Of a stretch of DNA of 64,000 nucleotides, positions 1-8,550 are shown piece by piece. Where the stretch lies: NCBI GenBank assembly GCA_038850735.1, contig JAWCLO010000005.1, forward strand, positions 62,001 to 126,000, given 5' to 3'. Each line of letters opens with the position of its first letter. The first letter of the stretch is position 1. This DNA comes from Methanomassiliicoccales archaeon (GTDB lineage: Archaea; Thermoplasmatota; Thermoplasmata; Methanomassiliicoccales; JACIVX01). A program made the position numbers and the translations under genes. The notes beneath the pieces are model-generated. The model did not search any database and was not told the DNA's origin. It saw only the letters and a program-made list of their open reading frames with translations.

Positions 1-258
1 AAAATGCCAAGACCAATACCGCCGGGTGCCGATCCGAAACCAATGATCGAAAGCTTGCGAAAGACTATTTCTGTGAGAAGCAGAGACAAGAGAACGTTTC
101 ACGCACCAGTCGGCACAGTCGACATGACGCCCGAGCAGATAGCCGACAACATCGAGGAAGTTCTGAAGAGAGTTTCATCAAAGCTTGAGCGAGGCATGAT
201 GAATATAGGGTCCGCTTACGTGAAAACAACCATGGGACCTTCCGAGAAGGTGAAGTAA
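1..258 (+). CDS. rpl1: Ribosomal protein L1 (uL1), C-terminal part
   Basis: The last 85 residues of the large-subunit protein uL1, which forms the mobile L1 stalk on 23S rRNA at the tRNA exit site; the rest lies before the window. The visible part has the family's typical KMPRPIPPGAD entry and a C-terminal helix-strand ending near TTMGPSEKVK. The stop codon directly abuts the ATG of the L10 gene with no spacer, as expected for the conserved archaeal L1-L10-L12 operon. In euryarchaea this operon is often autoregulated by L1 binding the mRNA leader, but that leader is not in view. Confidence 0.95.
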   Translation, partial: KMPRPIPPGADPKPMIESLRKTISVRSRDKRTFHAPVGTVDMTPEQIADNIEEVLKRVSSKLERGMMNIGSAYVKTTMGPSEKVK

Positions 259-1266
259 ATGGCCAAGCAGGCTCACGTTGCTCAGTGGAAGAAAGAAGTC
301 GTCGGCAATCTCGTTCAGATGATGAAGAAGAGCAAGGTCGTTGCGCTCGTAAGTATAAACCAGATTCCAGCCCCACAACTACAGCAAATCAAAAGACGAT
401 TGAGGGGAAAGGCAGAGATTGTAATGACTAGAAATACGCTGCTTAGCCTCGCTATCGAGGAAGCGTCTAAGGGGCAAAATGGGCTTCACGAACTTAAGAA
501 TATGATTTCTGGACAATGTGCGATGTTGACTACGAATATGAATGCCTTTAAACTCTTCCGAGAAATCGAGGCAACAAGAACAAAGGCAGCAGCGAAGCCC
601 GGTGACATTTCTCCAGAGGATATCGTTATAAAGGAGGGCGAAACGCCATTCAAGCCCGGGCCAATCGTTGGGGAATTACAAAAAGCTGGGATACCTGCTG
701 GCATAGAGGGCGGAAAGGTTGTCATTAAGAAAGAAAAAGTATTGGTTAAGAAAGGCGAAAAAATTCCTGAGGAAATCGCGAAAATCCTCCCAAAGCTTGA
801 GATTTATCCAATGACTATCGGCCTCGAACTGCTTGGAGCATTCGAGGAAGGAGTGGTGTTCAAGAAGGACGATCTCAAGATCACCCCAGAAGAATTTGTA
901 TCGATGATTGTAACGGCAGCGAGGACTGCGATTAACCTCGGCGTTTACATAGCTTATACCACTCCACAAACAATTACACCTATCCTCGCAAGAGCCTATC
1001 GTGAAGGAGTTGCTTTGAGCATTGCAACGGCATTCCCGACGAAGGACAATATAAAGCTACTGCTTGCAAAAGCCGAAGCAAGCATGCTCGCACTCGCATC
1101 AAAGATTCCTGGTTTCGACGATGATCGAGTGCGACAAAAATTGGCAGTAACTTCCGCGGAAAAGAAGAGTGAGGTGCGGAAGAGCGAGGAGGATAGAGAG
1201 GAAAAGAAAGAAGAGAAGGCCAGCGAAGAAGAGGCCGCTGCTGGTCTTAGTGCCCTGTTCGGATAA
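259..1266 (+). CDS. rpl10: Ribosomal protein L10 (P0, uL10)
   Basis: Stalk-base protein of the large subunit: it binds 23S rRNA through its N-terminal domain and carries L12 dimers on its C-terminal helices. It is 335 residues, normal for archaeal P0 and much longer than bacterial L10. The sequence shows the rRNA-binding domain (about 1-110), the archaeal insertion (110-200), an Ala/Leu-rich L12-binding spine (200-295) and a highly charged Lys/Glu hinge. The final residues [13 protein letters not shown] form the factor-recruiting tail and match the end of L12. The gene begins immediately after the L1 stop, so translational coupling is likely. Confidence 0.97.
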   Translation: MAKQAHVAQWKKEVVGNLVQMMKKSKVVALVSINQIPAPQLQQIKRRLRGKAEIVMTRNTLLSLAIEEASKGQNGLHELKNMISGQCAMLTTNMNAFKLFREIEATRTKAAAKPGDISPEDIVIKEGETPFKPGPIVGELQKAGIPAGIEGGKVVIKKEKVLVKKGEKIPEEIAKILPKLEIYPMTIGLELLGAFEEGVVFKKDDLKITPEEFVSMIVTAARTAINLGVYIAYTTPQTITPILARAYREGVALSIATAFPTKDNIKLLLAKAEASMLALASKIPGFDDDRVRQKLAVTSAEKKSEVRKSEEDREEKKEEKASEEEAAAGLSALFG

Positions 1267-1281
1267 ATAGGAGGTAGAAAA

Positions 1282-1599
1282 ATGGAATACATCTATAGTG
1301 CGATGGTTCTCCACGCCGCTGGAAAGCCGATCACAGAGGAGTCGATAGCGAACATCCTCAAGAGTGCTGGCATTGAACCTGACGCCGCGAGGATAAAGGC
1401 ATTGACCGCTTCCCTTGAGGGGATCAACATCGACGAGGCTATAGCCTCAGCGATGGTATCAACCGCTGCACCTGCGGCTCCGCAAGCTGCACCGGCTGCT
1501 GGAGAGCCGAAGAAGGAAGAGAAGAAGGAAGAAAAGAAGAAAGAGGAAACAGTCAGCGAAGAAGAGGCTGCAGCTGGTCTTAGTGCCCTCTTTGGATGA
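1282..1599 (+). CDS. rpl12: Ribosomal protein L12 (P1)
   Basis: Acidic stalk protein of 105 residues that binds L10 as dimers and recruits translational GTPases. An N-terminal helical dimerisation domain (1-58) is followed by an Ala/Pro hinge (about 62-77), a Lys/Glu-rich segment and the conserved C-terminal hydrophobic tail ending GLSALFG. A strong Shine-Dalgarno (GGAGG) lies 8 nt before the ATG, and the spacer from L10 is only 15 nt. The last 42 coding nucleotides are nearly the same as in the preceding L10 gene. A T-rich stretch follows the stop and probably ends the operon. Confidence 0.97.
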   Translation: MEYIYSAMVLHAAGKPITEESIANILKSAGIEPDAARIKALTASLEGINIDEAIASAMVSTAAPAAPQAAPAAGEPKKEEKKEEKKKEETVSEEEAAAGLSALFG

Positions 1600-1671
1600 G
1601 CGGATAGCGACTGCAGTTTCCATCTCTTCTTAATCCATTTCTTCTCGATTCTCATATCTAGCTTGTCTGCT

Positions 1672-2013
1672 TCAGATGTGGTCGACAACACGTGAGACTT
1701 CGCGCTCGAGAAGCGAGGCAAGATCCTTTTCTAATTTTTCTTTGATGTCCCTTGGAACTAGCGTAATCCCTAGTTCAGCACCGCATTTCGCTAGCTTCAC
1801 TAAAGCGTAGGCTTCCTTCACCTTAGCAGCTACAAATTCTCCGATCGCCTCTTTGATCTCTTTCTTCAATTCGGGATTCTCATCGATTTTCTGTCGGACA
1901 TAACGCTTGATCTCATCTCGAACGAGATCTTTCATCGCTTCCAGCAAAATATCTTCACTGTGAAGAATTCCTAACTGGCTTTTTAGAATTGATTCGATAG
2001 TTTCTGCTGACAT
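1672..2013 (-). CDS. Conserved hypothetical helical protein
   Basis: A 113-residue, strongly charged protein without transmembrane segments or cysteine motifs; I do not recognise a characterised family. It is predicted almost entirely helical, with a central Lys/Glu-rich stretch (about residues 25-60) and a short hydrophobic turn (AKCGAELGITLVP). I place the start at the ATG at 2013, not the upstream in-frame ATG at 2037. A TATA-like TTTATCTA at about 2043-2050 would put the transcript start near 2020, giving an almost leaderless message. It stands alone, convergent with the L12 gene. Function is unknown. Confidence 0.7.
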   Translation of the reverse strand: MSAETIESILKSQLGILHSEDILLEAMKDLVRDEIKRYVRQKIDENPELKKEIKEAIGEFVAAKVKEAYALVKLAKCGAELGITLVPRDIKEKLEKDLASLLEREVSRVVDHI

Positions 2014-2129
2014 GCAAATAAAACATAGATGATTCATTGATAGATAAACTTACTTTTCCAAATCAGAAAACAAAAAGGATCTAGATAATCAAACTACCTT
2101 ATTCATTAGTCTCTTTAGATTCTAATCCG

Positions 2130-2143
2130 CTTCAAATTTGAAG
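2130..2143. promoter_or_regulatory. Perfect 14-bp palindrome
   Basis: CTTCAAATTTGAAG is a perfect inverted repeat in the intergenic space between the divergent genes starting at 2013 and 2262. It lies about 120 bp before the Nif3-like gene. It could be a dimeric regulator site or chance in AT-rich DNA; no second copy was seen in the window. Confidence 0.25.
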
Positions 2144-2261
2144 TAGAGCGCTTGAAAATTATCTTGGCAGCGAAATTAACTGTACAATTTTATATTTGTA
2201 GAAATCTCGGATTGAATAGCTATGCAACGATTAAATAAATGCACGTCGAGATTACCAAGAA

Positions 2262-3224
2262 GTGAATCCTATGAAACTCATTGAAATTTATAAGGCGGCA
2301 GTACAAATTGGTATTGATGCAGATCCCCGAACAAAGGAGGAAATCGGGGCTGATCTAAGAAGGGTGGAAGAAAATTACAAAAAAATGGAAGAGAAAGAAA
2401 GAAAATGGTTCGACGCGGACCGTCTTTGGAATCCTTATGCAGACACACGGATACTTGCTGGTGATCCAGAAACGGAGATCAAAAACATCATGTGGGGTAT
2501 TGACATCACACCAGCAGAAGTCCTGCTTGTGGATCGGCTCAGAGAGCGCGGGAGGCGCATTGATCTTATCATTGGGCACCACCCAAGAGGGAGGGCAATG
2601 GCGAATTTCTTCGACGTCATGCACTTGCAAGAGATTATGCTAAACAGACTTGGAGTGCCGATTACTGTGGCCGAAGATATATTGGCACCCAGGATAAAGG
2701 AGGTGCAAAGGGGTGTTCATCCACAAAATTTCAACCAGACGGTCGATGCTTGCAATCTTCTTGGCATTCCATTTATGTGCATACATTCTCCGACGGACAA
2801 CCTCGTACAGAAATATCTCCAGGGCATCTTTGATGAGAAGAAGCCGGAGCGGATCAGAGACCTTTTGGATATCCTTTGTGCAATCCCAGAATTCGAATTT
2901 GCAGCACGTAATAACGCTGGACCCGAAATTTTTGTCGGAGAGAAGAGCAGGAGAGCAGGAAAGATCGCAGTGAAGATGACGGGTGGAACCTCTGGCCCCA
3001 AGGAAATGTATGAACAGCTTGTTCAGGCAGGCGTGGGAACAGTGGTATGCATGCATGCACCAGAAAATCACATTGATGAAGCAAAGAAGTACCACATCAA
3101 TCTCGTGATCTCGGGTCACATGGCATCGGATTCCTTGGGAATGAATATGCTTGCCGACAAACTTGAAGAGAAAGGATTATCGATTATTCCGTTCTCAGGT
3201 TATATTAGGGTGAAAAGAAATTGA
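2262..3224 (+). CDS. Nif3-like dinuclear metal-centre protein
   Basis: Member of the NIF3/YbgI family, whose proteins hold a two-metal site in a toroidal hexamer; some have been annotated as type 2 GTP cyclohydrolase I, but the true reaction is unsettled. Metal-ligand motifs are visible: GHHP (105-108), HSPTDN (175-180) and the closing SGH with ASDSLGMN (284-295). It is 320 residues, with an unusual charged N-terminal extension of about 70 residues. The start is GTG 2262, or ATG 2271. A TTAAATAAA box centred near 2235 predicts transcription from about 2262, so the message would be leaderless. Its TGA overlaps the TTG of the following orc1/cdc6 gene. Confidence 0.85.
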   Translation: MNPMKLIEIYKAAVQIGIDADPRTKEEIGADLRRVEENYKKMEEKERKWFDADRLWNPYADTRILAGDPETEIKNIMWGIDITPAEVLLVDRLRERGRRIDLIIGHHPRGRAMANFFDVMHLQEIMLNRLGVPITVAEDILAPRIKEVQRGVHPQNFNQTVDACNLLGIPFMCIHSPTDNLVQKYLQGIFDEKKPERIRDLLDILCAIPEFEFAARNNAGPEIFVGEKSRRAGKIAVKMTGGTSGPKEMYEQLVQAGVGTVVCMHAPENHIDEAKKYHINLVISGHMASDSLGMNMLADKLEEKGLSIIPFSGYIRVKRN

Positions 3225-4390
3225 ATTACCGTGACGTGCACAGCCAGAGATCAAAGATTTTCAAAGACATCGCTAAGCTCTCATTCGATTATATACCAGA
3301 AAAATTAGTGCACAGAGAGATTCAAATGCAAAAGCTCTGGATGCTTTTCAGACCTTTGCTTGAAAAAGGCGTTTCTCAAACGGCTTTGCTGATCGGAAGC
3401 GTCGGAACTGGCAAGACAGCTGCATCGAAACGCTTTTGCCTAGACTTTGCAAAGGCTTCCAATGAGGCTGGGCGGGCCCTCGATTTCATCATAGTGAATT
3501 GTCGTCAGCGAAATACCGAAGCTAGCGTGATGCTCCGTCTTGTATCACACTTTGACGAAGGTTACCCTGATCGTGGAATATCCATAGCGGAAATGATATC
3601 CGCTTTGAAAAAGCATTTAGAGAAGCGGAAACTTCATTTCATTGTAGTACTTGATGAGGTTGACGTACTCCTCAGACGAGGGGCAGCTGATCTGGTCTAT
3701 CAGTTGTCGCGATTCGATGAAGAAAAATTAGGAAGCCGGGCTTCTCTCTCACTTATCCTTATTTCCCAGAAGCCAATAATCGAACTCCTTGATACATCTT
3801 CGCTTTCAACGCTCCGAAGGACAAATGTTATCAACTTTAATAAGTACACAAGGGATGAATTGAGGGATATAATCGCAGATAGGGTTTCGCTCGCATTCTT
3901 TCCTGGCACTATAAGGGAAGATGCAGTTGATCTGATAGCAGACATTGCTTCTGATTGGGGGGACGCACGATTTGCAATCGAACTGTTGGAACGATCTGGT
4001 ATGATTGCTGAGGAAGAGGGCGAAGATTTGGTCACACCGGAACATGTACGAGCGGCAAAGGCCTTCACATACAGCGTTGTAACAGAGTCAAAAATTGAGG
4101 AACTCGACAGGCAAAAGAAAATCGTGCTCTTGGGAATTTGTAGAGCACTCAAAGATCGCGCTTATGTGACCACAGGAGAAGCAGAGAAGGCTTATGCAAT
4201 TGCCGCTGAAGAATATGGGGAGAGGCCAAGAAGCCACACGCAATTCTGGTCCTATATACAAGAGTTGTCAAATGAAGGCATTCTTACAACAAAGGTATCC
4301 ACAGATACAACGGGAGGAAGAACCACTTTTATTTCTCTACCAGACATTCCTGCAAGGGTACTGAGGCAAAAAATTGAAGAAATGCTTTAG
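3221..4390 (+). CDS. Orc1/Cdc6-family replication initiator paralogue
   Basis: AAA+ ATPase plus C-terminal winged helix, the architecture of archaeal origin-recognition/helicase-loading proteins; 389 residues. Walker A is GSVGTGKT (59-66), Walker B is LDEVD (144-148), and the sensor-2 region contains GDAR (247-250). At the sensor-1 position it reads ISQK (181-184), whereas the other family member in this window has the usual ISND, so the sensor asparagine appears replaced. The start is a TTG overlapping the preceding stop by 4 nt (TTGA). The conserved IFKD N-terminal motif at residue 13 leaves no room for a later start. No ORB element was found next to it. Confidence 0.87.
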   Translation: MNYRDVHSQRSKIFKDIAKLSFDYIPEKLVHREIQMQKLWMLFRPLLEKGVSQTALLIGSVGTGKTAASKRFCLDFAKASNEAGRALDFIIVNCRQRNTEASVMLRLVSHFDEGYPDRGISIAEMISALKKHLEKRKLHFIVVLDEVDVLLRRGAADLVYQLSRFDEEKLGSRASLSLILISQKPIIELLDTSSLSTLRRTNVINFNKYTRDELRDIIADRVSLAFFPGTIREDAVDLIADIASDWGDARFAIELLERSGMIAEEEGEDLVTPEHVRAAKAFTYSVVTESKIEELDRQKKIVLLGICRALKDRAYVTTGEAEKAYAIAAEEYGERPRSHTQFWSYIQELSNEGILTTKVSTDTTGGRTTFISLPDIPARVLRQKIEEML

Positions 4391-4494
4391 AAGATTTTTC
4401 ATAAGCCGTTTGTGGTTTTGGCGTTCATTGTTTTCATACGTTGCTTATCCTTTTTCCTGAACCACGAAGACCTTCAAATCGGGGAATTAATCAA

Positions 4495-4512
4495 GGTGAA
4501 ACGGTATTCACC
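4495..4512. promoter_or_regulatory. Inverted repeat upstream of M42 peptidase gene
   Basis: GGTGAA and TTCACC form a perfect 6+6 inverted repeat around a 6-nt centre, 29 nt before the peptidase start. It lies just after a GAATTAAT element that could serve as TATA box, so it overlaps the predicted transcription start. That position fits an operator, but no cognate regulator is known. Confidence 0.3.
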
Positions 4513-4525
4513 CTAATTGAGAAGA

Positions 4526-4540
4526 GGGGGATAGTCCTCC
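4526..4540 (+). promoter_or_regulatory. Possible RBS-sequestering hairpin
   Basis: GGGGGA (4526-4531) can pair with TCCTCC (4535-4540), including one G-U pair, across a 3-nt loop directly before the ATG at 4541. The purine-rich arm is the best Shine-Dalgarno candidate for the gene, so the stem would hide it. Short stem; speculative. Confidence 0.25.
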
Positions 4541-5587
4541 ATGCTGGAAGAGCTGGTTGAGTTGTTGAGGGTGCCGGGTGTTTCTGGATTTGAATCAAGG
4601 ATAAGAGAGAGTATAAGAAGTAAGGTTGATTCGATCTGCGATACTCGAGTTGATGGGATGGGCAACTTGTATGCAACAATTGGAAGTGGGAATAACCACC
4701 TGCTTCTTGTTGCGCATATGGATGAAGTTGGAATGGTCGTATCGAAGATTGAAGAGAACGGCTTTTTGCGTTTCAGAAAGGTCGGCGGAATCGATGATCG
4801 CACGCTTCTTGGTCGAGTCGTCACCGTTTATACAAGGTGTGGGGAGCTCAAAGGCGTCATTGGCGTGCTTCCACCGCATCTCATGAAAGATCCGGCATCA
4901 GAAATGAAAGAAGTACCATCTGCTGATGACATGGTCATCGATGTGGGTTGCCAATCAAAAAAGGAGGCTGAAGAGGCGTGTATTTCTATAATGGATCCGA
5001 TCATCTTTGACAAGAATATAATCCAAATGCGAAACGAAGTTTTGTGCGCACGTAGCCTTGACGATAGAGTCGGCTGCCTAGCCCTCATAGAGGTGCTCCG
5101 TAAAATCGAAAGAGTCGATAAACTCAAGATGACATTTGTCTGGAGTGTTCAGGAGGAGGTCGGATTAAGAGGCGCCCGAGTAGCCGCGTTAAAAGAGAGA
5201 CCGGATTTTGTGATCGCGGTTGATACCTGTTCTGCAACTGACTTTCCGTGTGCACCTGAGCATCTTGAGAAAATTGCACTTGGCTCTGGACCGGTGGTGA
5301 GGTATATGGATAATAAATCAATTGCATCGCCAGCATTTGTCGATTTCGTTAGAAACCTCGCTGAACGCGAGAATATACCAATACAGATAGGAATCAGCGG
5401 AGGCAGTACGGATGGAGCGGTTGCACAGGAATTTGGATCGGTAATGGTTCCTCTATGCGTTCCGGTGCGATATACCCACTCCCCTGTCGAATGTGTTCAT
5501 CTTATGGATGTAAAGAACCTCGTAATCCTGCTTGAAAAGATCATCAAATCATTTGAAGAAGGAATGCCAACAGGAGGCTTGATATGA
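4541..5587 (+). CDS. M42-family metalloaminopeptidase
   Basis: Cytosolic dinuclear zinc/cobalt aminopeptidase of the tetrahedral TET type, which trims short peptides released by the proteasome; 348 residues is typical. Metal-ligand and catalytic motifs are all present: HMDEVG (59-64), the bridging Asp in LDDR (172-175), the Glu pair in QEEVG (203-207), VDTC (226-229) and the final His in RYTHSP (309-314), with GGSTDG at 286-291. Family members differ in substrate (acidic, basic or hydrophobic N-termini; some are called endoglucanases), and specificity cannot be read here. It overlaps the next peptidase gene by ATGA, so the two are probably one operon. Confidence 0.92.
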   Translation: MLEELVELLRVPGVSGFESRIRESIRSKVDSICDTRVDGMGNLYATIGSGNNHLLLVAHMDEVGMVVSKIEENGFLRFRKVGGIDDRTLLGRVVTVYTRCGELKGVIGVLPPHLMKDPASEMKEVPSADDMVIDVGCQSKKEAEEACISIMDPIIFDKNIIQMRNEVLCARSLDDRVGCLALIEVLRKIERVDKLKMTFVWSVQEEVGLRGARVAALKERPDFVIAVDTCSATDFPCAPEHLEKIALGSGPVVRYMDNKSIASPAFVDFVRNLAERENIPIQIGISGGSTDGAVAQEFGSVMVPLCVPVRYTHSPVECVHLMDVKNLVILLEKIIKSFEEGMPTGGLI

Positions 5588-6654
5588 AAGATAGAATACT
5601 TCCACTTCTTCTCGATCTACTATCTATCAAAAGTGATTTCCAATCAGACAAGATGCTTATTGTGGACTTCGTAAGGAAAACGCTCAAAGATAAAGGATTC
5701 GAAACCTCAGTTTGCGGGGACCGGTCGAATCCATGTCTCATTGCATCCTGGGGAAGTGGCGGGATCGCGTTTTCTGGTCACCTTGACACAGTACCTGTTG
5801 GAAGCGGCTGGTCGAGAAGTCAAGGAGAAATTGTCGGGGGCAAAGTATATGGAAGAGGTACTACAGACATGAAGGGTGCTGCAGCCGCGATGATATGTGC
5901 CGCTGAAACTCTCAAGGAATTAAACGTCCCTAGTACCATTCTCTTCACAACGGATGAAGAGGAGAAGATGCTCGGTGCGATAGAGTTGAGCAAACATAAG
6001 TTGGTGACGTCGGCACCGGCGATCATTATTTGTGAGCCGACAGATCTCAACGTGGCTTGTAGAGAGAAGGGCGTTTTTCGATTCAAGTTGATTACAAAAG
6101 GTAAAGCCGCACATTCGAGCCAATGCTGGCTTGGGGAGAATGCGATCTTCAAAATGCATATGCTCCTTTCGAGGTTGTTGGATCTTGCGGAAACGCCGAA
6201 TGGGCCAACTAGTAATATGACAGTATGTTTCACGACCATTAGAGGTGGTACTAAAGACAATGTTGTCCCAGATAGATGCGAGACAGAGATTGACATACGC
6301 TTTCCTTCGCCTTCAACTCTAGCGGGCGTTGAAAGGCTTATTAGAGATCGCTTGAAAGGGCTGGACCATGAAGTTGAAGTGATTTATGGGCTCGAGCCTT
6401 TTGAATCGGATACGAATTCATCCGTCGCACGATTCCTCACGAGTTATCTCAACTCGAGAATAGTAGATGTTCCGTATGCCACAGAAGCGCCTCGATATCT
6501 TCCGTCGAATCGATCGATATTCATATGCGGTCCAGGAAGCCCGTCACTTGCTCACGTTGCGGATGAATACGTTGAAATCCGGGCTCTGGAGAAAATGTAC
6601 TCAGCCCTGGTTGAATTAGGCCGGAAAATCACCTCGCGAGATGATTATGGATAG
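5584..6654 (+). CDS. M20-family peptidase/deacylase (ArgE/DapE/LysK type)
   Basis: Zinc-dependent amidohydrolase of the ArgE/DapE/CPG2 superfamily, 356 residues. Visible motifs are GHLDTVP (65-71, first metal His and Asp), GRGTTDMKG (90-98, bridging Asp), TDEEE (123-127, catalytic Glu) and EPT (151-153); a late LAHVADE supplies the last His. A lid/dimerisation domain sits between about 160 and 270. The family includes succinyl-diaminopimelate desuccinylase, acetylornithine deacetylase, the LysW-type LysK and dipeptidases. There are no lysine or arginine biosynthesis genes nearby. Coupling to an M42 aminopeptidase (4-nt overlap) makes peptide catabolism at least as likely. It ends convergently into asnS with a 10-bp overlap. 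Confidence 0.85.
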   Translation: MKDRILPLLLDLLSIKSDFQSDKMLIVDFVRKTLKDKGFETSVCGDRSNPCLIASWGSGGIAFSGHLDTVPVGSGWSRSQGEIVGGKVYGRGTTDMKGAAAAMICAAETLKELNVPSTILFTTDEEEKMLGAIELSKHKLVTSAPAIIICEPTDLNVACREKGVFRFKLITKGKAAHSSQCWLGENAIFKMHMLLSRLLDLAETPNGPTSNMTVCFTTIRGGTKDNVVPDRCETEIDIRFPSPSTLAGVERLIRDRLKGLDHEVEVIYGLEPFESDTNSSVARFLTSYLNSRIVDVPYATEAPRYLPSNRSIFICGPGSPSLAHVADEYVEIRALEKMYSALVELGRKITSRDDYG

Positions 6655-7943
6655 ACACGCGTAGGTGTCCTGGGAAAAGGAATAACATCTCTGATATGCT
6701 CGATGCCACAAATCCACCGCACTAGCCTCTCCACCCCCATTCCAAAGCCTGAATGGGGGACGCTTCCGTATCGCCTTAGATCTAAATACCATTCGTAATT
6801 CTCTCTTGGTATGCACATGGCATCGAGTCTTTCTATCAGCTTGTTTACATCAGTCTCCCTTTCACTTCCACCGATAATTTCTCCGTAACCCTGCGGGGCG
6901 ATAAGATCGGAGCATTTGTAAGTCCTCGGATCATCTGGATCTTCTTTCATGTAAAATGCCTTACACTCTTTCGGATAATTCGTGATAAATACTGGGACGA
7001 GCTCGTCTTCAGTTACCGCACGCTCCTCGGGTGCACCGAGATCGCAGCCATAGGAAATCTCGAACCCTTTTGATCGCAACAGATCAATAACTTTCTCATA
7101 TCTGATTTTCTTAAAAGGCGGACAAACTGCCTTTAATTGTTCGATATTCCTGTTGAGCAATTTCAATTCCTCAGTGCGTTCAGAAAGCACCTTTTCAACG
7201 ATTGCCGTGACAAGTTCTTCCTGAATATTCATATTACCCTCGTTCTCTACCCAAGCTTCCTCGAGTTCCAAATGCCAGTACTCAGTAAGATGCCTTGGTG
7301 TCCTTGATTTTTCTGCGCGAAATGACGGAGTCAAAGACCATACCCGCTCAAGCGCAAATATGAGTGCTTCAAGGTACATCTGAGCGCTTTGACTCAAATA
7401 TGCCTGCTTTCCAAAATAATCTAGTTTGAATAGAGTTACTCCGCCTTCACAGGCATTTGTTGTGAAAATTGGCGGCGTTACCTCTACAAAGTCATTCTCT
7501 TTTAACCATTCTCTTGCGCCTTCAAGTGCCGTGGCCTTAATTTTCATAATGGCATTCTGCTCTCTGGAACGAATCCAAAGATGCCGCTTGTCAAGTAGCA
7601 ATTCTTCACTCTGGTATTCCGTGATGGGAAAGGGATCCGCGAGCCCAATCAACTTGAATTCATGAGCTCTGATTTCAAATCCGCCCGGAGCCCTCTTATC
7701 TTCTGCCAATGTTCCTAACACAATTACAGAAGATTCGATCGAGGCCGAAGATGCTGCGTTAAAAGCATCATCAGAAACTACGCCTTTCTTTGCGGTGACC
7801 TGGATGATGCCTGTAGCGTCCCGGATAACAGTGAATATTATCGAGCCGCTCGAGCGTGTTCTATAAATCCATCCCCTTATGCATACTTTTTTGTTTACTT
7901 CAGGATTTGAAAATATCTTCGATATCGGAACTGGCTCGCACAT
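6645..7943 (-). CDS. asnS: Asparaginyl-tRNA synthetase
   Basis: Class IIb aminoacyl-tRNA synthetase charging tRNA-Asn. An N-terminal OB-fold anticodon-binding domain (about 1-110, with CIRGWIYRTRSSG) precedes the class II core. Motif 2 is seen around FRAEKSRTPRHL with the acidic HLELEEAW, and motif 3 around GFGMGVERLV near the C-terminus; the protein ends RDVIPFPRTP, as in archaeal AsnRS. The length of 432 residues assumes ATG 7943. The frame stays open further upstream but lacks homology there and runs into the divergent acetyltransferase gene. An AATAAAG box about 30 nt upstream supports a short or absent leader. Confidence 0.93.
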   Translation of the reverse strand: MCEPVPISKIFSNPEVNKKVCIRGWIYRTRSSGSIIFTVIRDATGIIQVTAKKGVVSDDAFNAASSASIESSVIVLGTLAEDKRAPGGFEIRAHEFKLIGLADPFPITEYQSEELLLDKRHLWIRSREQNAIMKIKATALEGAREWLKENDFVEVTPPIFTTNACEGGVTLFKLDYFGKQAYLSQSAQMYLEALIFALERVWSLTPSFRAEKSRTPRHLTEYWHLELEEAWVENEGNMNIQEELVTAIVEKVLSERTEELKLLNRNIEQLKAVCPPFKKIRYEKVIDLLRSKGFEISYGCDLGAPEERAVTEDELVPVFITNYPKECKAFYMKEDPDDPRTYKCSDLIAPQGYGEIIGGSERETDVNKLIERLDAMCIPRENYEWYLDLRRYGSVPHSGFGMGVERLVRWICGIEHIRDVIPFPRTPTRVYP

Positions 7944-8040
7944 CCATTGCTTACGAAGAACATTCAAGTATCTCTTTATTTCGGTCCGTGAATTTGCTAT
8001 ACAATTGATCGGGCAAAGACTACTTGAGTGGGGACTTGAC

Positions 8041-8550
8041 ATGTCCAAGAATGAAATACGACGCAGGGAACCTATTAATGATTTGAACAACGGACTTCAT
8101 ATTAAAGTAAAAGAGGCATCAGTTGCAAACATCAATGAAATAGAATCTATTGAAAAATTATGTTTTAGCCCCGAGGAGCGGTTCGATCGGTCTCTCCTCG
8201 AAGCGATCCTCAGGAATCGCAATTTTATCACTTTTATTGCGGAAGTGGAAGGCTCCGTCGCGGGTTATGCCACGATGCACTTTTCTAGAGTATCTATCGA
8301 TTCAATGATTGTGTCTATAGCAGTCTTCCCTCGTTTCAGGAGAAAAGGCGTTGGTACGGCATTAATGCGCGCATTAGAGAAAAAGTCGGTCAAAATGGGT
8401 TCGACTAGAATCGTCCTCCAGGTTAATACAAGGAATGCTGGTGCATTGTATTTTTACGAAAAACTTGGATTCTATCAAAAATGCATATTAAGAGACTATT
8501 ATGGACCTGGTATAGATGCATTTCTTATGGAAAAACATGTCAAATGCTGA
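8041..8550 (+). CDS. rimI: GNAT N-acetyltransferase, RimI/Ard1 type
   Basis: N-alpha-acetyltransferase-like protein of 169 residues. The acetyl-CoA pyrophosphate-binding motif A is RRKGVGTALM, preceded by the beta-4 strand VSIAVFP. Motif B follows as NAGALYFYEKLGF, with a terminal strand ending DAFLMEKHV. This is the pattern of archaeal Ard1/RimI enzymes that acetylate protein N-termini. I use ATG 8041 because upstream sequence is not family-like and overlaps the promoter space shared with asnS. It is transcribed alone, divergent from asnS. Confidence 0.85.
   Translation: MSKNEIRRREPINDLNNGLHIKVKEASVANINEIESIEKLCFSPEERFDRSLLEAILRNRNFITFIAEVEGSVAGYATMHFSRVSIDSMIVSIAVFPRFRRKGVGTALMRALEKKSVKMGSTRIVLQVNTRNAGALYFYEKLGFYQKCILRDYYGPGIDAFLMEKHVKC

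Noticed and set aside
996-1721. Long minus-strand frames opposite L10 and L12
   Set aside because: They are antisense shadows of the Lys/Glu-rich tails (Ser/Phe-rich translations) with no start signals.
7944-8090. N-terminal extension of asnS
   Set aside because: It overlaps the divergent acetyltransferase gene and the promoter region; homology starts at ATG 7943.
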